From Mytilus edulis (Eukaryota > Mollusca > Bivalvia > Mytilida > Mytilidae), in the NCBI RefSeq assembly GCF_963676685.1, contig NC_092350.1:64287674-64351673 (forward strand): DNA of 64,000 bases, given 5' to 3'. Made by a program: the position numbers and the translations under genes. The notes under the pieces were generated by a model. That model ran no database searches, had not been told where the DNA came from, and saw nothing but the letters and a program-made list of their open reading frames with translations. Positions 27,415 to 39,500 of this stretch are shown piece by piece. Within the stretch, counting starts at the first letter, position 1. Each line of letters opens with the position of its first letter.

Positions 27415-27600
27415 AAATTTTGTGCAAGTTACAACCATTTTTAAGCAATACTTTGTACATGTTATAATATGTACGAGGTACTTTTTTACATGTTATAACT
27501 TGTATTTTTCCATTGTAAAACTTATAACATGTCCAATATAAACAACGTGTACATGATATAACCTGTACAAAATCGCAACTTATACACGACATAAACACCA
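27415..27600. repeat. Array of TTGTACA/TTATAACATGTACA words, copy 2 (inverted)
   Basis: ACCATTTTTAAGCAATACTT and TGTACATGTTATAA are the complement of words at 24,700-24,770. Confidence 0.55.
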
Positions 27601-28029
27601 ATATGCAAAGCATGCAAAGAGTGGTTTGAACATTAAAAAGGGCAAACATACAATGTTATAGTAATCGTAGAATAATATGAGCGGAGAAAGAATGACTGAC
27701 GAGAGGTTGTACAAATATTGTGATCAATTAGGGGTTACCACCATTTGTCGCCAGGGAACAAACGACACAATGCATTTTCTATGAATTATTCATATAAATC
27801 AAGTCGGTTCCGTAAACAAGTTAATGTGTACCTTTTTGATGTGTTAATCTCAAGGAACCTTACAAATTCTACAGATATTCTGTGATCCATATTAAAATGT
27901 AAAACATAACACAAAAGCGTATTTTAATCAGTTTGTCATACGTATGATGTATAAAGTACTGGTTGTTGACCATAATGATACTTACAGCCAAAAAGTTATC
28001 AGCCATTCTATCATTCTGTCCAAGACATA

Positions 28030-28890
28030 CACGGTTATGTAATGTATTTCAGTTGTTTCCTGTAATTAGTTAATATTTCAGTTCTATCATGTGCAGCTTT
28101 TGTTTATTATTTTTTTTAAATTTACTGTTTGCAAAAGTATAAATTATTCTAAATGATAAGGATGTTCTGATAACTAACAGACAACCCTGGCCGTTTTTGG
28201 CACAACCTTTTTAATCTTTTGGTCCTCGATGCTGTTCGACTTTGTGCTTGTTTCGGCTTTGAAACTTTTGTATCTGGGCATCACTAGTAGATCTTGTGTG
28301 GATAAAATGCACTTCTGGCGTATTAAAATTTTCAACTTGTTGCCTTTTGTTTGCTGATGTTCGTGTGTTTCTTTGTCAATTGTATTCTCCAATTTATCTA
28401 TATTTTAGTCCTGCAGTGTTGAGTTGTCATCTTAATGTTATATTTCACATGGCTATAAAAGGGGAGGTTTGGCATGCCACAAAACCAGGTTCAACCCGTC
28501 ATTTTTTTCTTTAAAAATGTCCTGTACCAAGTCAGGAATATGGCCATTGTTATATTATAGTTCGTTTCTGTATGTGTTACATTTTAACGTTGCGTCGTTT
28601 GTTTTCTCTTATTTTTTAGTGTAAATTCACATTGCGATAAGACGTGTCACGGTACTTGTCTATCCCAAATTCATGTATTTAGTTTTGATGTTATATTTGT
28701 TATTTTCGTGGGATTTTGTCTGTTGTTTGGTCCGTTTATGTGTGTGTTACATTGTAGTGTTGTGTCGTTGTTCTCCTCTTATATTTAATGCGTTTCCCTC
28801 AGTTTTAGTTTGTTACCCCGATTTTGTTTTTTGTCCATGGATTTATGAGTTTGAACATCGGTATACTACTGTTGCCTTTATTTAGTTTCG
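28030..28890 (+). repeat. ~860-base interspersed repeat, copy 2 (inverted relative to copy 1)
   Basis: Reverse complement of 657-1530 over its whole length with few differences. The two form a long inverted pair 27 kb apart. Confidence 0.7.
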
Positions 28891-29154
28891 TTGATGTCAT
28901 GTTTTTTGGAAAATGAGATAACTGCGAATTGGTAATATTTATAATATGATCTTAAAAAAGTTCAAACTACTGAATTTACAACTATTTCTACTTTGTATGA
29001 ATTATAAGCCTTGGGGATTTTTGAGAAGGCATGGAATCCTGAATTTACAATGTCGCATCTGTTTACCATTGTTAAAACTAGCCTCCTTAACCTTGTATCT
29101 AAATTTTAAATTGAACCTAAATAGCGTAAACATATGTACAAGAAGTATAAAAAA

Positions 29155-29335
29155 AGAAGATGTGGTATAATTGTCAAAGAGACAACCCTCCACAGGAGAC
29201 CAACATGAAACAGAAATTAACAACTATAGGTCACCGTACGGCCTTCAACAATGAGAAATGCCCATACCGTATAGTCAGCTATAAAAGGCCCCGAAATGAC
29301 AAGGTAAAATAATTCAAACGAGAAAACTAACGGCC
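29155..29335 (-). repeat. Short Mytilus-type repeat, inverted copy
   Basis: AAGATGTGGTATAATTGTCA through TAAAAGGCCCCGAAATGACA is the reverse complement of the 10,185 element. Confidence 0.6.
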
Positions 29336-30273
29336 TTAATTAAGTGTCTGTATTAAAATCCATAAGGGGAAGTGTGAAAACAATGTTAAGCTACTATAGA
29401 AACTCATAATAATGTTGCAAAAAGCTGTTGTATCCGGTGTGTATCATACCTATTAAACGCAGTATTTACACACTACATGTATAATACACATTCAGTTACA
29501 TGAAGTTTGACTTTTTCTTTGAATAAAGAAACGCATTATCTTTATAAAGAAAGCAAACAAAAAAAACATCGATTTCGGGAGAAACGCATAAAAAATTAGT
29601 ACGTACCATATTAAATATTATTTTTATAAAACCACTTATATGTGTACTATTACTTATACAATGTTTTGTCATTTTTTGATGATCAATTACTGCAATTTCA
29701 TATATTGTGTTGGTTACGTTATCTTAAGTACTAGTAAGTATTAAAAAAAATATCCTGTCATATTTTCAAATGTTATCTAGAATATGCCCACAATATGTAT
29801 GACCTATTTTAAATATGTGCTTTGGTGTAAATATTGGAACTGTAAATTTTAAAGTTGTTGTCATGATTTTGAACTTTTACTGTTAAATCTGAAAATGAAA
29901 AGACTCTAAACAATTGCCAGAATTGTTGTGACGCACATTCTAAGAAAAGTAACATCTTTGAACAATTACACAGGTTCCAGAAAAAATCTATCGGTTTATT
30001 TTATCAAATGAAAATTTATAGGAGTTGAGTTTTTCAATGGAAAAACATATATGTGTTCTATACTTAGTTAATTATTGTTATAAACTGTCTCGCTATCATC
30101 TTTCATTGTTATTTATCTCTTATTAACATCATTTCAATTTATCATTTGAATGTATATATCGTAAAAAGCAAGACAAAATCATTACTTAAAACAACGAATG
30201 AAATATAAAAACCATTGAACAGTTTGTTCTATTAGATTGCTTAGATTAGAAATACTATAGGATTAAACACATT

Positions 30274-30385
30274 TTCTAGAGGTTATTGATGTGTGAACCG
30301 GGGCGGTTAACTCACAAACCGGAGTACTTTTATGTTTAATTTGTGAGTAAGAACCCCAGTTTACACATCAATAACCCCTAGAATT
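30274..30385. repeat. ~112-base foldback palindrome
   Basis: TTCTAGAGGTTATTGATGTG at the left pairs with CACATCAATAACCCCTAGAA at the right. The inner parts ACTCACAAACC and AATTTGTGAGT also pair. Confidence 0.6.
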
Positions 30386-30924
30386 ATTTTTTTTAACCCT
30401 ATAATTATTAAGCCAAATATTTACGATTTTTTGGTTTAAGGGCTAGTATATTTACCATCAAATGCACAATTTATCAGTCGTTACTAAGGAGCTGGCTGCC
30501 ATATTGACTTTCTAAATCCATAAATGTTTGATAAAAGCAAAAGAATTTTAACTGAAATATCACCTACCTCAAAAACTTCATTTAAGTGAGATATAATTTG
30601 AATGTGTACGTCATCGAGTAACGAAATAATCTTTCGCTTGAAAGTGTTTATTCATACCTCTTGTTTTGCTATGCCGTATATTCGATTAATTATTCCTGAA
30701 ATTTTCATTTTATACATATTCGACTCTATTAAGCATTTTTTGTGTGTGTTAAATATGTATTAGATAAGACACAAATGTTATGTATTAGTTTTTCAAATCA
30801 ATTTGCTGAGAATCATAGGATCCCTGCATGCATGTGTATCTCGCATGAACAGATCATAGTTAAGTATTGTTATGCGTTTACTTTTATGCATTGGCTAGAG
30901 GTATAGGGTGAAGGTTAAGATATC

Positions 30925-31230
30925 ATAAACATGTTTAACACCGCCGCATTTTTGCGCCTGTCCCAAGTCAGAAGCCTCTGGCCTTTGTTAGTCTTGTATT
31001 ATTTTTAAGTTTAGTTTCTTGTGTGCAATTTGGAGTTTAGTATGGCGTTCATTATCACTGAACTAGTATATATATTTGTTTTTGGGCCAGCTGAAGGACG
31101 CGTCCGGGTGCGAGAATTTCTCGCTGCATTGAACATGTTGAAGACCTGTTGGTGACCTTCTGCTGTTGTCTGCTCTATGGTCGGGTTGTTGTCTTTTTGA
31201 CACATTCCCCATTTTTATAACTCAATTTTA
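30925..31230 (+). repeat. Interspersed repeat (GCCTGTCCCAAGTC family), copy 1
   Basis: Runs from CCGCCGCATTTTTGCGCCTG to GTTGTCTTTTTGACACATTC. An inverted copy is at 49,900-50,240 and a short piece at 48,405-48,450. No coding frame is preserved. Confidence 0.65.
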
Positions 31231-31691
31231 TTAAGGTTACGAAAGTAGTTTCGGAAACATGGTTTACCGAAGTGTAAACCAAAGTAAAAATTAATGGGCC
31301 AATCAAATTCAAGAGTACATTCATATGAAAATCATATAAGAATTAAATTGTTATATACATTTTGCATTAAAAGGCAGTGTCATTCAAATATCACAAAATG
31401 TCGTCTGTATCAAATTCAGTTACAAAAATATGAAAAAGGAACAGTTTGCGTATACTTTGTGAATATGAAACCCTAGCATTACCCTTGCACACTCAAACAA
31501 TAAAGTACAATATAACAAACAATGAATGTATAAGCCGCTAATTACAAAAAAAAACAAATTTGATCCAAATCGTAATGTTCATAACATGTTTAGGATCTGC
31601 CCTTACAGTCCAAAAAAAAACGCTTAAAATGTTGTTGAAATTAAAGAATTTTGTAATATTTGTTTAATAACATTTCGAAAGCATTTACCAT

Positions 31692-31935
31692 GTTTACTAA
31701 AAGAGGGACGAAAGATACCAAAGGGACAGTCAAACTCATAAATCTAAAACAAACTGACAACGCCATAGCTAAAAATGAAAATGACAAACAGAAAAACAAT
31801 AGTAAACATGACACAACATAGAAAACTAAAGAACAAACAACACGAACCCCACGAACCCCACCAAAAACTAGGGGTGATCTCAGGTGCCCCGGAAGTGTAA
31901 GCAGATCCTGCTCCATATGTGGCACCCGTCGTTTA
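31692..31935 (-). mobile_element. 5'-truncated retroelement copy
   Basis: Same 3' end (AGAGGGACGAAAGATACCAA) as the copy at 25,336. Truncated after TGTGGCACCCGTCGT. It lies just upstream of vWA copy 2. Confidence 0.65.
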
Positions 31936-32058
31936 CTAAGTTGTTTTATAATATTATGCCATAATTATTTTCACAAACATTTTGACTAACGTTTTATAAT
32001 ATTAATGTATATTAACACATACAGGTTTATTTCTTTCGTAGCTACCGTGAAAATCATC

Positions 32059-34089
32059 ATGAACTGTAGTGGTTTACTATTGTTTGTTTCGTTCATGGCG
32101 ATTTGCAGTGATGGATTTATCTTTACCAAAAAGAAGGTTGACTGTCTGGTATCACATTGGGGAATGTGGAGCGATGTTTTCGGATTTGGAGTAAGGACTA
32201 AGGAAAGGGTTATTTTAAGGTACCCTGACAATGGTGGACGTGCTTGTCCTGCTGACACAACAATAACACAGAGTACAGGTAGGTATTTATCTTTCACCTG
32301 AGACTTTTCACGAGTCAAAGTTTGTATTAATTGCATTCAAACGTATCATATGATATTAAAAACTTCTCCAAAAAATGTTTAATCGTTCTTCTGTCTAACA
32401 ATTTATTTTGTTGAATCAAGTTGTTTATAAACTAAAAAAAACCTTAACAACCTGCTGCTATCAAAATATTCTTCAAATAATGAAACAAAATAAGATCATA
32501 TCATGTTTTGTTTTTTTAAGAATCAACTCAACCAACAATATAAAGATATTTCTGATATGTATATCTGACAAAAATCCGAATACTTGATTTATTGTTTTGT
32601 TCGTTATAATGTGTATTACAGGGAAGAAACCGACGATTCAAGCAACAGCTGTTCAAATTGTAACGAATTTTTTGCATAGAGATGTTAAATCCTCTCCTCG
32701 CGGTGTTTCTAGAAGAGATAGTTTGATTGGATATTTCCGGGATTTACTTATAATCATCGATTCATCTGGTAGCGTTGGGTCAAACAGTTTCAAAATTGCA
32801 AAACAGCAAGTAGCTGAACTTCTTGGTCTTCTGTGTCCTCGCGACCCAGATCCGTTTAATAGGAAAAGTGGTTTTAACCGAGCAGCACTCATTCAGTTTT
32901 CGAGTAACGTCATTGAAGAATTTGATTTCGCTGCCAAGAAAAATCTTGCAGACCTGCAGGCTTCAATTAAGTCAATAAGGTATAGAGGTGGAAGTACATG
33001 CACCGGAGACGCCTTTGAAAAAGCAATACATATGTTTACGTCATCTAAAGGTAAAGTCAATAATGTGTATGTATCCTTCCATATGTAATTCCTTTACAGG
33101 CCGACTTTACACGTACGGCTTGGGTTTTCTCGCTGTTTAAGGCTGTACAGTTGCCGATAAGTACTAACATCCGCTTCATGCGCACTTTATTGTATAGTTG
33201 TCTCATTGACAATCATACCACACCTCATAATGTGCATAATGATGATAGAAAAAGAAAATAATAAAGAACGAAGTAGAAGTTCCTTTATTGTTTTAAACAT
33301 AATTTACTGTATATAATATATGTACCTACTCTCCATTGTATAAAACAACGCTTTGTTTTCAACGATTTCTTTTTAATTTTTAATGTTTGAGTATTTCACA
33401 AATATTCTAAATTGGTAAAAAAGCAAAAAGAGACAAACGAAATTTTGTTATATCGATTAAGAAGTCTTACACTATGAAATCTAAACAATAAAACAGAATC
33501 ATCCACCACCGACAAAAAAAAGAATAACATGTTCTCAAAGAAAATATGACATGTAAAATGATAAAGTCCAAACGATAACACAACTGTTTACATTGTTGAT
33601 TTAACAATACCCGAGGGAAACATACTTACGATGCATATTCATATCCCCTTGCATTCATTGCTCTCTTCTTCCATTGATTAATATGTTTTGTGTATTAATT
33701 CAGTAATATAATAACCATATTTATGTTATAAGCGTTAACACAGTATGCTGTTCAAATGCAAACATAGTATGATTGTTATCACTTATTTTGTAGGCATGCG
33801 TCAAGGTACAAAACATGAAGTTTTGATTCTCACTGATGGACAATCGAACTGTGGAAAACAGCTTTCAAAGGTCCTGCCTAGGTTGCATGCAAAGGCAACT
33901 GTTTTCGGACTAATGATTGGCGGATATTCATCGTGGGGAAAAAAGGAGCTAGTATCGTACGTCAGCAAACCTAAACCTAACCACTTATTTGCCGTTGAAA
34001 GATATGAAGATTTAAAAAAACTATTGGTATTGATAAAAGCTCAGATAGGTGGATCTGATACATGTGCACCATTTGTTATACAGAAATGA
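32059..34089 (+). CDS. Secreted TSP1-like + von Willebrand factor A domain protein, copy 2
   Basis: Exons 32059-32278, 32622-33050 and 33794-34089 join at phase 1 twice and give 314 residues. The architecture matches copy 1: a hydrophobic signal peptide (about 1-23), then DCLVSHWGMWS and NGGRAC of a cysteine-poor TSP1-like module, then a vWA domain. The metal site is complete: DSSGS after FRDLLIII, Thr in STCTG, and Asp in LTDGQSN. The ATG follows a probable acceptor (CGTAG) and shares AAATCATCATG with copy 1. Introns are 343 and 743 bases against 555 and 763 in copy 1. Coding similarity is high across all exons, while the introns look unrelated at a glance, so the duplication is not very recent. 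The frame is open throughout, with no sign of decay. Role: secreted adhesion or matrix protein, ligand unknown. Confidence 0.88.
33110..33235 (+). repeat. Short Mytilus-type repeat inside intron 2 of vWA copy 2
   Basis: TGTATAGTTGTCTCATTGAC and AATCATACCACACCTCAT match the tail of the 10,185 family. Confidence 0.5.
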
Positions 34090-34091
34090 AC

Positions 34092-34097
34092 AATAAA
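34092..34097 (+). promoter_or_regulatory. Polyadenylation signal AATAAA of vWA copy 2
   Basis: AATAAA begins 3 bases after the stop codon TGA, as close as in the paralogue. Confidence 0.65.
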
Positions 34098-34169
34098 ATT
34101 GCAATAACTACGTCAATATCTTTTCTAGCTCAAAACATTTTTAGAAGCTATCAAAATATTATAAAATTT

Positions 34170-34435
34170 GGCACATCGGATATGTTCCTTAACTACAATC
34201 TCCTTCCCTTTTTCACGAATGTGCCCAACCGAATTATACTATTTACAGGGTTTGTAATAACATGAGCAGGACGACGGGTGTCACATGTTTACATTGTAGC
34301 AGAATATGCTTGCCCTTCCGAAGTACCTGATATCACCTAGTTGCTTGTGGGGTTCGTGAAGCTTAGCCTCCAGTTTTCAATGTTATGTTTTGTGTTCTGT
34401 TTGTCTTTTTCTTTTTTTGAATTTTAATTCATTTT
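34170..34435 (+). mobile_element. Diverged retroelement copy downstream of vWA copy 2
   Basis: Carries the same order of blocks (GGATATGTTCCTTAACTACA, GGGTGTCACATGTTTACATT, TGCCCTTCCGAAGTACCTGA) as the plus-strand members, without a clear 3' end. Confidence 0.55.
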
Positions 34436-35334
34436 AAGGTAAACAATTTTACGCACGTCTGGCGTAATCAATTATAGGCCTGGTACCTTTAATAGCTATT
34501 TCCACCACTGGGTCGATGCCAGAAGAATTAATATTTTGTATTGTCCTTTGAATGGCTAATTTTTACGATATTCAATATTCAATTGTGAAGCATATAATTT
34601 TGAAGACAGTTTAATAATTACAATGCAAAAACACTTCTGGCAAGCATGAACTGAACTGAAATAGTATGAGTCTTCTGTCACTACTTTATAATACTGTGCG
34701 GTTATGGTGAACCCTTTTAAAAGGAAGTTGGCATTAAATTTTTAAAACTTCACAAATGTAGGTATATGGTTACTGTTATGCACTAGATGACAGTGTTGAA
34801 ATACAACTACAACGTCAGTTTAACAGATCCTAATGGTCTTCTGTTATGATCTTTCTTCTTATAAACACGGAAAAGTTATGAAACCTAACCTTCCAATTTA
34901 TTATGATAATTGTAGTACTCGAAAACACGAACGATTTCATTTTAAAGTATTAAAATGAATTAAAAATCTTTTTTCTGAATATAATTAAAAAATAATTCAA
35001 TATCAAATACAACTCATATACTAAAGATAAATCGATCTGATGGTATATAGCTTTACGGAAAGAAAATACGGCACAGTTCACTCGATGTTTAAATTACCGA
35101 ATTGTGTGTTAAGAATATAGTTTGTATAGACTAGTATAGGTGTAAGACAAGGAATTTGTTCAGCCATAATTTATTTCATTAATCTCAAATTATCTATTAC
35201 GGGATGACGGGGAAAATGGTTCAGAATAAAACTATATGGCACGTCAACCTTGTTATAGGGCCATAACAATGAAAAGCTACCCATTTTTCTGTTGACAACT
35301 AGATTGTATAGAATTTTGTATGACTGGAATCAGA

Positions 35335-35580
35335 ATAAAATAGAGGCAAATCATATCTAATGGATATTCAAACTCATTAATCGATAATACAAAACTGATA
35401 ATGCTTTAACACAAAAAAAGAATACAAAGAAATAACATTATACAAAACATAAAATAGAAAACAGCCGACAGAAAACATTAAACCAGCCAATAAAATGGAC
35501 GGGGTGATGTGGTTTCAGGTGCACTGAATGGGTAAGCCGATCCTGCTTTACATGTGGGACTCGTAGTGTTGCTAGAAAAT
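35335..35580 (-). mobile_element. Diverged retroelement copy
   Basis: Contains degraded forms of the family blocks: TCAAACTCATTAATCGATAA and CAGGTGCACTGAATGGGTAA, then CCTGCTTTACATGTGGGACT. Confidence 0.5.
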
Positions 35581-36291
35581 AAGTGTTAGTACAACCCTGT
35601 GTCATTTTTTTTTTTTTTTGAAATTTAAGAAATGAACAAGCGGCTTTAATATATAAAAAAACTAAGATTGTTTTAGGTAAATCAGAAAAGGCTAGTATGA
35701 TTCATCTAACATCATAAGCATACTGATGATGATTATTGATAACTACATTTAAAGTTATTTTTTTTATTGTTGTTGTTTTGTACATCATATTGATGTCACC
35801 TCTTTTATTATTATTGTTGTTTTAAACATGATATTTATAAATGTTTTAGCCTGAAACCTCCGTTTTAGACACACGTTTACATAATACGTGTTTCTTCATA
35901 AATTAACAGTTCAATTGCACAGATTAATTCATGTTCATAAACATGTTAAATGAAGAGAGATTTTTTGACTCGGTACTGTTTCATGTGTTTTGTCTTTTCG
36001 TTTTGTTTTTCATTACACCATGACCGTTTGATCTGTTGCAGCATGATCAAATTATTGTCCGTTGTATCTGATGTCTGACATTCTAGTACCATGTCGAATG
36101 ATATTGCCTTGTTGACATTTCTTCAATTATGCATTGCGTCAGAAAGGCTGTTCACATCTTTGACTTTTCTTCTCCTTTGATTGAGATCGACCAATTTAAG
36201 ACAACCTTAAAAAGGTTGGTAATAACTACATACACCTTCATAGTAAAGAGGCGCAGCTAGTAAACAAACTATTAGAAATGTTATTTTTATA

Positions 36292-36560
36292 TCATCCTTA
36301 TACGATTAAAGGAGGTTAAGCTGGTAATCAAAACGTTGTAAAGGCAGACACCTCCTAATACGAAGGAGAAAAAGCTAGTATATACAACGTCAGGATGATT
36401 GTTTAAATATGTACACTTTCTCATATGAAGCCTGTGGCGAAGCTCGTACAAACGTAAGAAAGGCCAATACCGCCTCATATAAATGAGGCAGAGCTTAAAG
36501 CAAACGTCACCTAGGCTGGTCACATCGACTGACCTCCTCGTACGAAGGAGGCTGATCTGT
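36292..36560 (-). repeat. Tandem ~60-base repeat built on the PPxYEEV codons, running past the stop
   Basis: Five units with a palindromic CTCCT-n-TACGA-AGGAG core lie at about 36531-36560, 36469-36496, 36415-36447, 36349-36376 and 36292-36322. The first encodes PPSYEEV at the end of the open frame. The others lie beyond the TGA. In shifted frames they still read LPHLYEAV, QASYEKV and SPSY-stop-EV. The tail therefore probably once carried several WW-ligand repeats and was shortened by a stop or frameshift. Confidence 0.6.
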
Positions 36561-39500
36561 ATCGTGATATTCAATGTTTTCTGACCATGATGATAGTTGA
36601 TGTAAGTGTAAGTGAGAGTAATTTTGAGTTGCATCCTGTAACTGTTCGTCATTTATTGTTTCTGAATTGTCATAAGCAAATGTTGTACCATGTACAGACA
36701 TTGGTCCTATTTCTGGAACATTACGAACATTTATGATACTTCCTCGCATGTTTTCTGAATAACCCAGATCTTCGTCACTGGATTCAGATGCTGTCGGTTG
36801 ATCTTCCGTTCGTTGATGTATAGTGTTCTGCATGCCATTCATACCTTCAACTACAATTTAGAAAAAAATGTTTCGTCGTGTTAATCGTATTCCCCGTTTT
36901 ACGTACTTTTTTCAAATTCAATATAAAGTCTCACATGCAGCACAATATCAATACGATTGTATTGAGACTTATACATGTTGAGTTAACGTACATGAGAAAA
37001 ACATGTCTGTGCTTGATTTTTTTATAAGTATGTAGGACTCTAAAGTACGATGGGGACGCTAAAGTACGATGGTCACGCTAAAGTGCGATGGTCTTTGCTA
37101 AAGTGCGAAGTCTACACACGCTAAAGTGTAATGGTCCGGGAAAATAAAGACGTAAGGACTTGGTTTGATTATGACGTTATCAGTCGTTTGTACAAATTCA
37201 GAATAAAAATTACCGGAAGATAAATTACAAATATTTTATTAACACCTTGAAACAAAATGTTAATGACTGAATTGATTTAAACCTGATCGTGCTTTGTCGG
37301 CAAATTTGTGTTTTTTCTGTACCTGGTAGAACTATGACTATATGAGGAGGTGTTGCCATTGGTAATAGACTGTGAGAACGGCAATCTACACCAATTAAAT
37401 TTTGTAAAAAGACTAATTTTAACCTCGAGTCTTACTCTGTTGGTCTATCGCACTTTAGTGTGACATACCATGTATTTTAGCGAACAAACAACCGTCGCAC
37501 TTTAGCATGACCATCGCATTTTAGAGTCCTATAAATAGTACAGCAACATAGATAAATAAAGCATCCCTTTTCCTTTGACTACACTACAACAATGTTGTTT
37601 GAAAATGTATACCTATCTTATTTCTGTTGGCAGTAGACCATCCTTTTTTAACTGGGCAATATCCTAAATCATGAAATGCTGGTTTTGCTAAACATTGTTC
37701 AAGGCTTGTGTTTCTACCAGGTAAACATAGCACTACTAATGTTTATTATAACAATTATTTTACAGCAAAACTAACTGAAAATTAGGTGAGATACAATTGT
37801 ATCAAAATCTTTGTCTCTAAACTAACAAAAAGCACAATCAATAATTATTCAATTGGAGTATGAGGACAGAAAAGGGTTATCAAAGGTACCAGGACAGAAG
37901 AGTGTAGTTCTGACAATGACTTGTGTCGTGTAGAAATCTCGTAGAGTATATCGCTGTAAAAGGCGGTGAAGCGTTGCACTTGTATTTCAAATATTTATCA
38001 AAAATAGATATATAAAACTTTAAGATGCATACGTTATTTGTAGTTACAAAATGAGAATCAATCTAAAGTCCTTTTCTTTGCACATGTTGTTTGTATTATT
38101 TTATTTTAAACAATTCATTTACACAAGGATAACAATTGGATAGCTAAAACGAATATCATAGTTTACAAAGATATTTAACTAAACTATGTTATATATGTGC
38201 ACATTCCAAGTCAGAAACAATTTTGACAATTTTTACTGACTATCATATTTGTTTTTCGTTAACTGTTTTGTCATAAACGAAGCCGTTGTTTTGTTTTCTA
38301 ATGGTGGCATTTTATAGCTGCCAATGCAGTATGAGGTTGTACGATTACATATTATTGATTAAATCCACACATGCATCGTCATTTAAAATTTCAGCGTAAT
38401 CTTTATCATTCAAACATAAAATTTAAAAAAAAATCGTATGAAAGGCTTTAAACATGTTAAATGAGCATTTACAATTACCTGGCCTCGGTTTGCTTTCCTT
38501 GCTTTTTCTTTTATACGTATATTTACAAAAACATCCACACACCATTACCAAAACAGACGAAATTATTAGGTAAATGATTGCTGTCATGTTTTTACTATCA
38601 TTATATTCATCGCCTGATTCCGCGTACAAACTAGAGTATCCTGTCCTTGTCCTCCATTCTGTAGAATAAAGAAAAAAACAACGTTTGGAACAACTACTGA
38701 ACATTAACATCCCTATCAGGAATCAGAAAACAAATCGTAGCAAGGGGGCGAAAGATACCAGAGGTACAATAAAACTCATAGATCAAAAAGAAACTTACAA
38801 TGCCATAGCTAAAAAAAAAATCGATGTTTACATAATATCAATAATGTGGTTATTTTTATAAATTTCCTGTTAACAAAACTTTGAATTTTTCAAAAGCTAA
38901 GGATTTTCTTATTCCAAGCATAGATTACCGGTATTTGGCTTTGGTGTTTGGAATTTTGGATCCTCAATGCTTTTCGACTTCGTACTTGTTTAGCTTAAAA
39001 ATATTTTGATAAAAGCGTCACTGATGAGTCTTATATAGACGAAACGCGCGACTGGCGTACTAAATTACAATCCTGGTGCCTTTAATAACTATTTAAATTT
39101 TTTTAGGCATTTACAATCAGACTATCTTATTTTCAAGTGCATGGGTGCGTCTTTTCTAAGGAAATATGAATCTGGCATACAAAATTAATAACCCGGTAAC
39201 TCAAAGTTAACTAACAAAAAATACCGAACTCCGAAGAAAATTTAAAAGGAACGCACGTAGTCAAATGGCAAAATAAAATGCTAAAACACCTGCACGAAAC
39301 AATTGTAATAATCCTGACTTAATACACACATATTCTTATGTAAAAATCAGGGATTAAACCTGAATATGATGCTACATTAACCTTTAAAGTTAGTTTTCAA
39401 AAGACAAATTAAAAGTAACTTTTCATTACGAGTATTCGTCACTGGAAAAAAAAATACTCATTATATAAAATATGATCTCAATAGGTTTTAAATGTGCACG

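Noticed and set aside
36292-36560. Regularly spaced palindromic units resembling a CRISPR array.
   Set aside because: The units are imperfect, lie over a coding exon in a eukaryotic gene and are explained by a coding minisatellite.
36287-36652. A 121-codon minus frame overlapping the receptor tail.
   Set aside because: Shadow of the real tail frame and of the PPxY repeat array.
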